From Flaviramulus multivorans (GTDB lineage: Bacteria > Bacteroidota > Bacteroidia > Flavobacteriales > Flavobacteriaceae): 64,000 nt of DNA. Shown here in pieces: positions 46,930 to 58,300 of the stretch. The translations under genes were made by a program, and so were the position numbers. The notes below the pieces were generated by a model. That model did not search any database, was not told the origin of the DNA, and saw nothing but the letters and a program-made list of their open reading frames with translations. The first letter of the stretch is position 1. The number at the start of each line of letters is the position of its first letter. The stretch covers positions 62,001 through 126,000 of the forward strand of contig NZ_JAKKDV010000007.1 of assembly GCF_021728415.1 (NCBI RefSeq), in the 5' to 3' direction.

Positions 46930-47280
46930 ATGGAATCTTTAGTAAAGTATATACAAGACGAATTTGTAACAAAGAAAGAATTCCCAGAATTTAGTGCTGG
47001 TGACACCATTACTGTTTATTATGAAATTAGAGAGGGCGATAAAGTGCGTACTCAGTTTTTTAGAGGTGTTGTAATTCAAAGAAAAGGAACAGGAACATCT
47101 GAAACTTTTACCATTAGAAAAATGTCTGGTACTATTGGGGTAGAGCGTATTTTTCCTGTTAACTTACCAGCGTTACAAAAGATTGAAGTTAATAAGCGTG
47201 GTAAAGTGCGTAGAGCAAGAATTTACTACTTTAGAGGTCTTACTGGTAAAAAAGCTAGAATTAAAGAAAGTAGACACTAA
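46930..47280 (+). CDS. rplS: 50S ribosomal protein L19
   Basis: A 116-residue ribosomal protein with the L19 signatures 'FSAGDTITVYYEIREGDKVR', 'FFRGVVIQRKGTGTSETFTI' in outline, 'GVERIFPVNLPALQKIEV' and the basic C-terminal 'KVRRARIYYFRGLTGKKARI'. L19 sits at the interface of the two ribosomal subunits. It has a full promoter and a strong terminator, so it forms a single-gene unit after trmD. Confidence 0.98.
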   Translation: MESLVKYIQDEFVTKKEFPEFSAGDTITVYYEIREGDKVRTQFFRGVVIQRKGTGTSETFTIRKMSGTIGVERIFPVNLPALQKIEVNKRGKVRRARIYYFRGLTGKKARIKESRH

Positions 47281-47305
47281 GAATATATTGCTGCATATAC
47301 AGCCC

Positions 47306-47338
47306 AAAAAAGCCTTGATACGTATCAAGGCTTTTTTT
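47306..47338 (+). terminator. Intrinsic terminator after rplS
   Basis: A near-perfect palindrome (AAAGCCTTGATAC / GTATCAAGGCTTT) is followed by a run of seven T. It lies about 25 bp after the rplS stop codon. Confidence 0.9.
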
Positions 47339-47533
47339 ATTAACTTTTGTTAATAAGTATGGTTCATAAATAGTTGATATCTAATATCTTAAAAAGTTTG
47401 TTTTTTTGATTTGTAATTCTAAATTAGCAAAAGAAATAATAACAAACTTATGTTTGGTTTCGTCTCAACAACGAATTTGTATTATTTTCTAAATAAGGTA
47501 ACGTTCTTTATAAAAATTGTTTTTTGAGGTTTT

Positions 47534-47746
47534 GTTATAACATGTGTATGCGTGGTACATAGCAAACCATGAAACCACAAAGTAGTCTAGCATGTGTAAA
47601 CAGGCAAAAACTATGGTGGTGGAAAGCTTTGAAAGCAACATTAGCGAAAGCGAGGGTTGAAACAAGAGCAATGCTAATAGCAAATTTAACGCGCAAGCGA
47701 AGAGGGAGCTAAAGGCATCAAGAAAAACAGTTACTGAAACATGTAG
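47534..47746. repeat. Possible intergenic repeat unit bounded by ACATGT
   Basis: The unit runs from 'GTTATAACATGTGTATGCG' to 'CAGTTACTGAAACATGTAGG', and 'GCATGTGTAAAC' recurs inside at 47590-47601. From memory it resembles long intergenic repeats seen in other Bacteroidota, but only one copy is in this window, so the repeat nature rests on recollection. It is purine-rich on the plus strand and does not code convincingly. Confidence 0.3.
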
Positions 47747-47881
47747 GTAATAGGTCAATACATTTTGAAAATTACTGAAATGTTTCGTTGAAATAACAGC
47801 ATTTAACTGAATGAATTTAGATGAAAATTTAAAATCACTTTAGTAGTAAATACTAAATAGGTTATATTATGTTATTTCGAG

Positions 47882-47935
47882 AAAGCCATGTCAACAGTAG
47901 ATTAAATTCTGCAATGATATGGCTTTTGTTTTTTT
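47882..47935 (+). terminator. Strong intrinsic terminator without an annotated gene before it
   Basis: A 12-bp stem (AAAGCCATGTCA / TGATATGGCTTT, one G-U pair) with a loop of about 21 nt is followed by TTGTTTTTTT. The rplS transcript should already end at 47338, so this one must serve another transcript or act as an attenuator about 200 bp before icd. Confidence 0.7.
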
Positions 47936-48027
47936 ACGACTTTTTGCGTTGTTTTTTAATGAATTCTTACCCTTGTTCCTCTTTTTTATTTTTATAATAA
48001 AACTAACTTATCTGAGTGTTTTCATAA

Positions 48028-50349
<2,322 letters not shown>

Positions 50350-50369
50350 TTTAACTTTAACAATATTTT

Positions 50370-50398
50370 AAAGCTCCTTATTTAGGAGCTTTTTTTAT
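50370..50398 (+). terminator. Intrinsic terminator after icd
   Basis: A 9-bp stem (AAAGCTCCT / AGGAGCTTT) with a short loop is followed by a run of T. It lies 20 bp after the icd stop codon. Confidence 0.88.
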
Positions 50399-50423
50399 AC
50401 TTTTATAAAAAATTGCTTTTTTC

Positions 50424-52784
50424 ATGAAAAACCTATTTTGGTTTGTTTTTACATTGTGTTTTTCTTTAAATGCCCAACAAAAGTTCACTTTAAGTGGTAC
50501 GGTTTCCGAAGAAAAAAGTAATGAAACTCTAATCGGGGTTAATATAATTTTTCCTGAAATTCAATCAGGTGCAACTACAAATGAGTATGGTTTTTATTCT
50601 ATAACCTTGCCAGAAGGAACATATAAAATCATAATTAGTTATTTAGGATACGAAACTATTTATGAAACCATTTTTCTCACAGAAAACATCACAAAAAGTT
50701 TTAGTCTTGTTGATGCTCTCGAAAATTTAGATGAAGTAATTATAACTGATAATATTGAAAAACTCAATATAAAAACACCTCAAATGAGTGTTAACAAACT
50801 CACTTCTAGCACCATAAAAAACATACCAGTTGTATTGGGAGAATCCGATATTATCAAAGCTATAACTTTACTTCCTGGTGTTACAAATGCTGGTGAAGGG
50901 TCTTCAGGATTTAACGTTCGTGGTGGTAGTGCAGATCAAAATTTAATACTTTTAGATGAAGCTACCATTTATAACTCTTCACATCTATTTGGATTCTTTT
51001 CGGTTTTCAACCCTGATGCCATAAAAGATTTAAGGCTTTACAAAGGCGGAATTCCAGCACGTTATGGAGGCAGAGTATCATCAGTATTAGACATTTATCA
51101 AAAAGAAGGGAATAATAAAGAATTTCATATGAACGGCGGAATTGGATTAGTTTCTAGTAGATTACTTGCCGAAGGTCCAATTATTAAAGAAAAAGGTTCA
51201 TTTCTATTGGCTGGTCGTTCAAGTTACGCACATTTATTCTTACCACTTTTTGATATTAATAACATTGCTTACTTCTATGATTTAAACACCAAACTAAGTT
51301 ATAAATTGAACGACCGAAACAATATCTATATGTCGGGTTATTTTGGTCGTGATGTTTTTAGAATTGAAGACACTTTTGAAAACATTTATGGAAACTCCGT
51401 TTTAAACTTTAGATGGAATCATCTTTTTTCAGACAAACTATTTTCAAATCTCTCATTAATTTATTCAGACTACTATTATAATTTAGAACTTAGTTTTGTT
51501 GAATTTGATTGGGTTTCAGGCATTCAAAACTTTAATTTAAAATACGATTTCAAACATTACATAAGCAATAAAATAAAATTACAATACGGATTAAACAGCA
51601 TTTATCATAGATTTAATCCTGGTGACATAAAACCAACTGTGGAATCTTCGGGTATAAACCCATTCAAACTTATTGATAAATATGCTTTTGAAAATGCTAT
51701 TTATTTAGACGCAGAACATAATATTTCTGATAAAATATCGCTTTCTTATGGATTACGCCTTAGTTCATTTCACCGTTTAGGACAAGATGGACTCAATGTT
51801 TATGAAAATGATGAAGCAGTACTATTTAATGAAGATTTTCAAATTTATGAAAAAGCATCACCCATTGGTACTGAAACATTTAAAAGAAGTGATGTTATTG
51901 CTAAGTTTTTTAATTTAGAACCAAGAGCTTCTTTAGCATATGAAATAACAGATAACAGCTCTTTTAAAATTAGTTATAATAGAATGAGTCAATATTTACA
52001 TTTACTCTCAAATACAAACTCACCTACTCCACTAGACATATGGACTCCAAGCGGAAAATATATTAAACCGCAATTACTCGACCAATATGCTGTTGGGTAT
52101 TTTAAAAATTTCAACAGCAACTATTCTTTAGAATTAGAAAGTTTTTATAAAACTGTAAAAAACAGAATCGACTATATTGATGGCGCCGATTTAATAGCTA
52201 ACAACGCCATTGAGCAGGTAATACTTAATGGGCGCGCAAGGGCCTATGGATTGGAAGTTCTTTTAAGAAAAAATGAAGGCAAGTTTAAAGGGTGGATAGC
52301 TTATACATTATCAAAATCCGAACAACAAACTAAAGGCAGAAACGAAACAGAATTAGGAATAAATAATGGGAATTGGTACAACACACCCTATGATAAAACA
52401 CATGATATTTCCTTTACGGGTAGCTACCAATGGAACGAAAAATGGCAAATAAATTCTAATTTTTTATTTCAAACAGGGCAGCCAACAACTTTTCCTAACG
52501 CTCAATATGTTTACAATGGCATGAATATACCGAGTTATAGTGGAAGAAACTCTGATAGGTTACCAACGTATAATAGATTAGATATTTCATTAAATTATAC
52601 GCCAAATCCTAAAAAAAGCAAAGAGCTGCAAAGTAATTGGGTATTTAGCATTTATAATATTTATAATCGAAGAAACGCCAGTTCCATTTCGTTTAATAGA
52701 AATACAGATATTGGAAGAAATGAAGCAACCCGTTTGGCTATTTTCGGAATTGTTCCATCAATATCCTATAATTTTAAACTTTAG
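50424..52784 (+). CDS. TonB-dependent outer membrane receptor
   Basis: A 786-residue receptor. After a signal peptide (about 1-17, 'LCFSLNAQQ') comes a carboxypeptidase-regulatory-like beta domain (about 20-100, 'LIGVNIIFPEIQSGATTNEYGF'). A plug domain follows ('NIPVVLGESDIIKAITLLPGV', 'SGFNVRGGSADQNLILLDEA' in outline), and then a 22-strand barrel ending 'SISYNFKL'. It is shorter than SusC proteins and its partner is a DUF4249 lipoprotein rather than SusD, a common pairing in this phylum. The ligand is unknown. The partner gene starts 4 bp downstream. Confidence 0.93.
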   Translation: MKNLFWFVFTLCFSLNAQQKFTLSGTVSEEKSNETLIGVNIIFPEIQSGATTNEYGFYSITLPEGTYKIIISYLGYETIYETIFLTENITKSFSLVDALENLDEVIITDNIEKLNIKTPQMSVNKLTSSTIKNIPVVLGESDIIKAITLLPGVTNAGEGSSGFNVRGGSADQNLILLDEATIYNSSHLFGFFSVFNPDAIKDLRLYKGGIPARYGGRVSSVLDIYQKEGNNKEFHMNGGIGLVSSRLLAEGPIIKEKGSFLLAGRSSYAHLFLPLFDINNIAYFYDLNTKLSYKLNDRNNIYMSGYFGRDVFRIEDTFENIYGNSVLNFRWNHLFSDKLFSNLSLIYSDYYYNLELSFVEFDWVSGIQNFNLKYDFKHYISNKIKLQYGLNSIYHRFNPGDIKPTVESSGINPFKLIDKYAFENAIYLDAEHNISDKISLSYGLRLSSFHRLGQDGLNVYENDEAVLFNEDFQIYEKASPIGTETFKRSDVIAKFFNLEPRASLAYEITDNSSFKISYNRMSQYLHLLSNTNSPTPLDIWTPSGKYIKPQLLDQYAVGYFKNFNSNYSLELESFYKTVKNRIDYIDGADLIANNAIEQVILNGRARAYGLEVLLRKNEGKFKGWIAYTLSKSEQQTKGRNETELGINNGNWYNTPYDKTHDISFTGSYQWNEKWQINSNFLFQTGQPTTFPNAQYVYNGMNIPSYSGRNSDRLPTYNRLDISLNYTPNPKKSKELQSNWVFSIYNIYNRRNASSISFNRNTDIGRNEATRLAIFGIVPSISYNFKL

Positions 52785-52788
52785 TTTT

Positions 52789-53601
52789 ATGAAAAAAATT
52801 GTAATCATACTGTTAAGTTTAATTTTTGTTTCTTGTGAAGATGTTATTGATGTGGACTTAAAAACTTCCGAACCAAGACTGGTTATAGATGCTTCAATCA
52901 ATTGGATTAAAGGAACACAAGGCGAAATTCAACTTATAAAACTTTCACTTACAGCACCCTACTTTGACGAGACTATACCTGCAGCCACTGGAGCATCGGT
53001 TATTGTTACAGATTCAAATAATAATACTTTCAATTTTATTGAAGAAGGAAGTTCTGGCGTTTATATAAATGATTCGTTTATTCCAGAAATTGGAGCGACC
53101 TATAATCTTACAATCAATTATAACAATGAAATATATTTAGCTAGCGAAACATTAATACCTGTTGTTCCAATTGAATTCGTAGAACAGAAAAATGATGGCG
53201 GATTTGCTGGTGATGAAGTAGAAATAAAAGCATTTTATACTGACCCAGGAGGAATTGAAAACTTTTATTTCTTTGAGTTTATTAAAACTTCTACAAGCGC
53301 CCAAAACCTAGAAGTCTATGACGATGAATTTACAGATGGAAATCAGATTTTTGCCTTTCATTCTGACGAAACCCTTGAAGCTGGGGATGAATTGATAATC
53401 CGAAACTCAGGCATATCGCAGCGTTATTACGAATATTTAAATATCTTATTACAACAAACAGATGATCAATCTGGTGATCCTTTTCAAACACAACCAGCAA
53501 CAGTAAGAGGTAATTGTATAAATCAAACAAATTTTAGTAATTATCCTTTCGGATATTTTCGCGCTTCTGAAACGGATGTTTTTATCTATACCATTCAATA
53601 A
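52789..53601 (+). CDS. DUF4249 family lipoprotein
   Basis: A 270-residue lipoprotein (lipobox ending at C16, 'FVSCEDVID'). The body matches DUF4249 ('RLVIDASINWIKGTQGEIQLI' in outline, 'SVIVTDSNNNTFNFIEEGSSG', 'YNLTINYNNEIYLASETLIP'), with Ig-like beta domains. It routinely accompanies a TonB-dependent receptor and probably covers or feeds it at the cell surface. I took the ATG at 52789, which begins the signal peptide; longer in-frame starts would overlap the receptor gene. Confidence 0.88.
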   Translation: MKKIVIILLSLIFVSCEDVIDVDLKTSEPRLVIDASINWIKGTQGEIQLIKLSLTAPYFDETIPAATGASVIVTDSNNNTFNFIEEGSSGVYINDSFIPEIGATYNLTINYNNEIYLASETLIPVVPIEFVEQKNDGGFAGDEVEIKAFYTDPGGIENFYFFEFIKTSTSAQNLEVYDDEFTDGNQIFAFHSDETLEAGDELIIRNSGISQRYYEYLNILLQQTDDQSGDPFQTQPATVRGNCINQTNFSNYPFGYFRASETDVFIYTIQ

Positions 53602-53640
53602 ATATAAATACCATCTTATATTTTTACTTATTTTTGAATT

Positions 53641-54462
53641 ATGAGTTTTATCAAGACTACTGAGCAGGATTCTAATTACAATCATCTAGAAAAGATGAGT
53701 GTTTCAGAGTTGCTAAAAAACATTAATAAAGAAGATCAAACGGTTCCCAATGCTGTTAAAAAAGCTCTACCTCAAATAGGAATTCTTGTAGAAATCGTTG
53801 TAAACAAACTAAAAGAAGGTGGTAGGTTGTTTTATATTGGTGCTGGCACGAGTGGTAGATTAGGAATTTTAGATGCATCTGAATGTCCTCCAACTTTTGG
53901 TGTTCCCCATGATTTGGTTATCGGTCTTATTGCAGGTGGAGATTCTGCTATTAGGAAGGCAGTTGAATTTGCTGAAGACTCAACAACCCAAGGTTGGGGA
54001 GATCTTAAAGAATATAATATTTCAAATAAGGACGTTGTTATTGGTATTGCGGCATCTGGAACTACACCGTATGTTATCGCTGCTCTAGAAAATTGCAACA
54101 AAAACAATATTATTACAGGGTGTATTACATGTAATCACAATAGTCCATTATCCCAAACAGCAAACTATCCAATCGAGGTTATTGTTGGCCCTGAATTCGT
54201 AACAGGAAGTTCCAGAATGAAAGCAGGTACGGCTCAAAAACTAGTGCTTAACATGATAACTACAACCACTATGATTCAACTAGGTCATATTAAAGGTAGT
54301 AAAATGATTGATATGCAATTGAGTAATAATAAACTAGTTAACAGAGGTACAAAAATGATAATGGATGCACTTAATATAAATGAAATTGAGGCTCAAGCGC
54401 TTCTTAACAAATATAAAAACGTTCGACTAGCTATTCAAAACTATACGAATGCAGGAAAATAG
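53641..54462 (+). CDS. murQ: N-acetylmuramic acid 6-phosphate etherase
   Basis: A 273-residue SIS-domain lyase that removes the lactyl ether from MurNAc-6-phosphate, feeding recycled cell-wall sugar into GlcNAc metabolism. Signatures are 'FYIGAGTSGRLGILDASECP', 'PTFGVPHDLVIGLIAGGD', 'GIAASGTTPYVIAAL' and 'TGSSRMKAGTAQKLVLNM'. No MurNAc kinase, permease or NagZ gene is next to it. The small DUF6095-like gene starts inside its last codons. Confidence 0.96.
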   Translation: MSFIKTTEQDSNYNHLEKMSVSELLKNINKEDQTVPNAVKKALPQIGILVEIVVNKLKEGGRLFYIGAGTSGRLGILDASECPPTFGVPHDLVIGLIAGGDSAIRKAVEFAEDSTTQGWGDLKEYNISNKDVVIGIAASGTTPYVIAALENCNKNNIITGCITCNHNSPLSQTANYPIEVIVGPEFVTGSSRMKAGTAQKLVLNMITTTTMIQLGHIKGSKMIDMQLSNNKLVNRGTKMIMDALNINEIEAQALLNKYKNVRLAIQNYTNAGK

Positions 54463-54688
54463 AACTGATAAATCTGTACTCATGAAAGGTATCAAAATTA
54501 TGATATTAGCTTTATTGAGTCTTTTTTTAGGCCCAATATTTCTGCACTTAGCTTTAAGTAACAAAGAAAAACCCCTTTATTTTCCATTATTAATAGTAGG
54601 CTGTTTGATTTGCATAGCGGCTATTATATTAATGTTTAAAGGGATAAACACCATAATGAATAGTATATTTAAAAATAAAAACTCTTAG
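54449..54688 (+). CDS. DUF6095-like small membrane protein
   Basis: A 79-residue protein with two membrane helices (about 18-34 and 45-63), resembling the flavobacterial DUF6095 family, which typically begins with an 'RTDK...KGIK' stretch and ends near 'MFKGINTIMNSIF'. I kept the ATG at 54449, which overlaps murQ by 14 bp, because the conserved 'RTDK' lies before the next ATG. It is probably co-transcribed with murQ. Its function is unknown. Confidence 0.75.
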   Translation: MQENRTDKSVLMKGIKIMILALLSLFLGPIFLHLALSNKEKPLYFPLLIVGCLICIAAIILMFKGINTIMNSIFKNKNS

Positions 54689-55191
54689 TTTAAGGGTACT
54701 TCTTTTGGAGTAGTAGGATTATATCCGAAATTTTCGTCATTGATTGAAAATCCTTGTCTGTCTAAAATATAATTTATAATTGCATAATGATGAATAGTAT
54801 GGCTGGTAGCTTGAGCAAATAATCCTCCAAAAGTATAAGGAATCTCAACTTTACCCAAACCCAGATCATCAATTACAACAATTTTATCTTGCATTTCAAC
54901 TTCTAAAGTATTTAACCTATCAATTATACTATTCAAATATGCTTTAGCACAACTACAACTTGACTCTACCTCTTTACTTCTACTTCTTGCAGTTAAATCA
55001 ATTTGATTATTTAAATCTCTATTAAAAATACAATCATAAAAGTCTAAAATATGCCTTAGATGAGAGCCTATACTTGAATGATAAGGAGGGATTGAATGAT
55101 TACAAAATTCTTCATCGCTTAAACTACTTAATAAATTTCTAGATTTTTGGAGGGTTTCAATGGTAGACTTAATGATGATATTCATAATCAC
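54685..55191 (-). CDS. DinB-like (DinB_2) family protein
   Basis: A 168-residue helical protein of the DinB/YfiT four-helix type. Likely metal-binding histidines are in 'SIGSHLRHILDF' (H44, H47) and 'QATSHTIHHYAIINYIL'. Members include thiol-S-transferase-like enzymes, but most have no known substrate. It overlaps the DUF6095-like stop codon by four bases on the opposite strand. The initiating ATG at 55191 is followed by another at 55185; either is possible. Confidence 0.82.
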   Translation of the reverse strand: MIMNIIIKSTIETLQKSRNLLSSLSDEEFCNHSIPPYHSSIGSHLRHILDFYDCIFNRDLNNQIDLTARSRSKEVESSCSCAKAYLNSIIDRLNTLEVEMQDKIVVIDDLGLGKVEIPYTFGGLFAQATSHTIHHYAIINYILDRQGFSINDENFGYNPTTPKEVPLN

Positions 55192-55200
55192 TAAAATAGC

Positions 55201-55363
55201 TAATTAAATTTAATTAAAATTATTTTCAATTAGTCTTACAATATCTATTTCCTTACACATATAATGGAAAAACAAAATCCTGTAATGTATCCTAAATAAA
55301 TTATTAGAAAATACTTAGTACTAAACAGGTTTTTTAGTTATAAAAATTATCATTAAATTTAAT
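55201..55363. promoter_or_regulatory. Two AT palindromes upstream of the hybrid regulator gene
   Basis: ATTAAATTTAAT occurs twice in this 199-bp divergent gap: at 55203-55214, within the 16-bp palindrome TAATTAAATTTAATTA, and at 55352-55363. The palindrome TTAGTACTAA lies between them (55315-55324). They could be operator sites for the regulator, though in AT-rich sequence chance cannot be dismissed. Confidence 0.3.
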
Positions 55364-55390
55364 TCTCCCTGAATGTAATTCTTATAACTT

Positions 55391-58300
55391 TTGAAAATAA
55401 TTGATTACATATCAGCTTATTCAAAAACCTTTATTGGTTTTTTTATATTAATTTCTTCTCAATTAGTATGGTGCCAATCACAAATAGCTTTTAGCCATTT
55501 ATCTATTGAAGACGGGTTGTCGCAAAATAGTATAATTAGTATGGCACAAGATAGTATTGGCTATATGTGGTTTGCCACTCAAGATGGTCTTAACAGATAT
55601 GATGGAAATTCTTTTAAGATTTATAACAAACAATTTGAAGATATTACTAGACCCAATTTTAGTAGATTAGGAAAAATATATATTGACAAACAAAATAAAT
55701 TTTGGGCAATTACAAACTCTGGAAATTTGGAGTTTTATAATCCTAAAGATGATGCCTTTTATAAATTAAAAACCTTCAACTCTGTAAGCACGATTATTCA
55801 AGATAATAAACTTAACACATACATTGGCACTTATGGAAAGGGTTTCTATAAAATAGATGCAAAAACAAAAGATACAATACAACTGTTTAAAAATCAAGAT
55901 ATAAATAAATCAATCTACGATTTTTTTCACCACAACAATCATATCTATATAGCTGCTTCTGGAGGACTTTTTGTTTTAAAGGAGAATGATTATCATCTAA
56001 TTAGTAATAGCGATCCAAACCTAACATATAGCAGTATTGAAAGAACAAGCGACGGTACACTTTGGTTTGGAACTTTTGGAAGTGGTCTCTATTTTAAAAA
56101 ACAAACAGATAAAAACATAAAACCATTTAAAGAATTCGGAAATATTAAGTTACCGGAAAATTTAAATATAGAAGACCTTCTGATTGATAGTAATGATAAT
56201 TTATGGATTGCCACCTATGGAAAAGGAGCGTTCATATTGGACTTTGAAAAAAACAAAACCATAAACTTTCTTGAAAACAAGTCAGATCCTTTTGCAATTC
56301 ATTATAATGATATTTTGTCTTTATATGAAGATAATACAGGCATAGTTTGGCTTGGAAGTGATGGTGCTGGCGTTAGTTATTATGATAGACATTTAATAAA
56401 ATTTAATGTACTTACGAATAAACAAATGCCAAAGTCTGTAAATATTGATGTTGTAAGAAGTGTAACAACCAATGAGGTTGGTGAAATCTGGATTGGTACA
56501 TCAGGTAAAGGACTTACTTATGTTGATATTGAAAAAAATATTTACAAAACATTTAAATCTGATAATTCGTGCTTAAATAGTAATCGTATTATTAGTTTAA
56601 GTTACTCTGATAAATCACTTTGGATTGGACATCAAGGTTTTGGATTAAATATTATGGAACCAGATGAAAAGTGTATAACATTTCCCGAAATATCAAATCA
56701 TGTGATTTGGAAAATTGTACCAATATCACCTGAAAAAAGTTGGCTATGTACAGAAAATAAAGGTCTTATTTTGTTTGATAAATATCAAGGTATTGTTGAA
56801 GAATATAATAGTTCAAACTCAGCGCTCGTTACAAACAATATAATGACAATTGCCTTTGATAGTTTAAATAACATATATATAGGTACACAAGATAATGGTG
56901 TTTTTCTATTAGAGGGAAAAACAAAAGAAATCTCAAAAATTAATTTATTGTCGCATGGCATTAAATCGCTCATTATTAAAGATGAAGTTTTATGGGTTGG
57001 TACCAATGGTCATGGTCTTGAGCGATACGACTTGAAAGCTAAAAATGTTAAAAACTATACTAAAGAACAAGGGTTACCAAACAATGTGATTTATGGCATA
57101 TTGCCAGATGATGATGGTAACCTTTGGTTAAGTAGTAATATTGGCTTAACAAAATTTAAAATAATTAATGAAAAAGAAACACCAATTATAGAAAACTATA
57201 ACAACTATGATGGTCTTCAAGCTTTAGAATTTAATACTGGTGCCTATTATAAATCCGATGACGGAACTCTTTATTTTGGTGGTTTAGAAGGTATTAACTG
57301 GTTTCATCCTAGTCAATTTACATATAATACCGTTGAGCCTAAAACTATTATTACAGGACTTGAATTATTTAATAAGCCTATAGAAAAGATTGAAAACCAT
57401 CAATTTAATCATAATGAAAACACAATAACATTTACGTTTTCGAGCTTACATTTTTCACAGCCAGAACGAAATCAATTTAAATACCGATTAATTAATAACG
57501 ACCCAGATTGGATTAATTCTGGAAAGAGCAATAGAGCTCATTACACAAATTTAACTCCAAACACCTATGAGTTTCAGGTAATATCAAGCAATTATGATGG
57601 TGTTTGGAATGAAATTCCAGCCACTTATAGCTTCATAATAAAACAACCTTGGTACTTAACAAATACCGCAATAACACTTTACGTATTACTATTTATAATA
57701 TTAGTTTATAGTGTTTACTTATATTTTAAATGGCGATGGCAAATAAAATTACAACTTCAGCTTGAACATAATGAAACTGAACGCTTAAAACATTTGGATG
57801 AAATTAAAACCAAACTCTATTCAAACGTATCTCACGAATTCAAAACTCCATTATCACTTATTTTAAACCCAATTGAAAGTCAATTATCAAAAAAAGATAT
57901 TTCAAAAAAAGATAAAACCGAATTATCACTTGTACATCGGAATGCAAAACGCCTTTTAGATTTGGTAAATCAGCTTATGGATTTATCAAAATTAGAAGCT
58001 GGGAGTTTAAAGTTACAAGTAAATCAAGATGATTTAAGTCCCTTTATAAAACAACTTGTATCCTCTTTTAAATACGGTATAAAAAAGAAGAACATTTCAT
58101 TAAAAAGTAGCATCCCAGATATCAAAAATGTTTGGTTTGACAAAGATGCTATTGAAAAGATTTTAACCAACTTACTGTCAAATGCTGTAAAATTTACACC
58201 AAAAAATGGGCACATCAATTTAAATATTACCACACAAAAAAACCATATAATAATTACTATTATAAACAATTATCATGCTCTTGACTCAAAAAACATAAAT

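Larger units (their letters stand above)
47449..47935 (+). ncRNA. Candidate non-coding transcript before icd
   Basis: The stretch between the rplS terminator and icd (47339-48138, about 800 bp) has no convincing protein gene. It contains a TAnnTTTG box (TATGTTTG, 47449-47456), a block richer in GC than its surroundings (about 43 percent at 47541-47720 by my count), two small inverted repeats (ACATTT...AAATGT at 47760-47783; TTTAGTA...TACTAAA at 47839-47857) and a strong terminator at 47882-47935. The rest is AT-rich. A terminator with no gene before it suggests an RNA is made here. No known class (tmRNA, RNase P, SRP, 6S) is recognisable. It could instead be a repeat element that carries its own terminator. 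Confidence 0.35.

Noticed and set aside
47489-47758. An 89-codon open frame on the minus strand in the gap before icd
   Set aside because: Its composition (many Leu, Phe, Ser, Tyr in no clear pattern) and its lack of family resemblance or a promoter suggest a chance frame through a repeat-like block.
53629-53636. TATTTTTG directly before murQ as a promoter
   Set aside because: It ends 4 bp before the ATG and has no TTG at -33; it would need a leaderless transcript. A chance match in AT-rich sequence is more likely.
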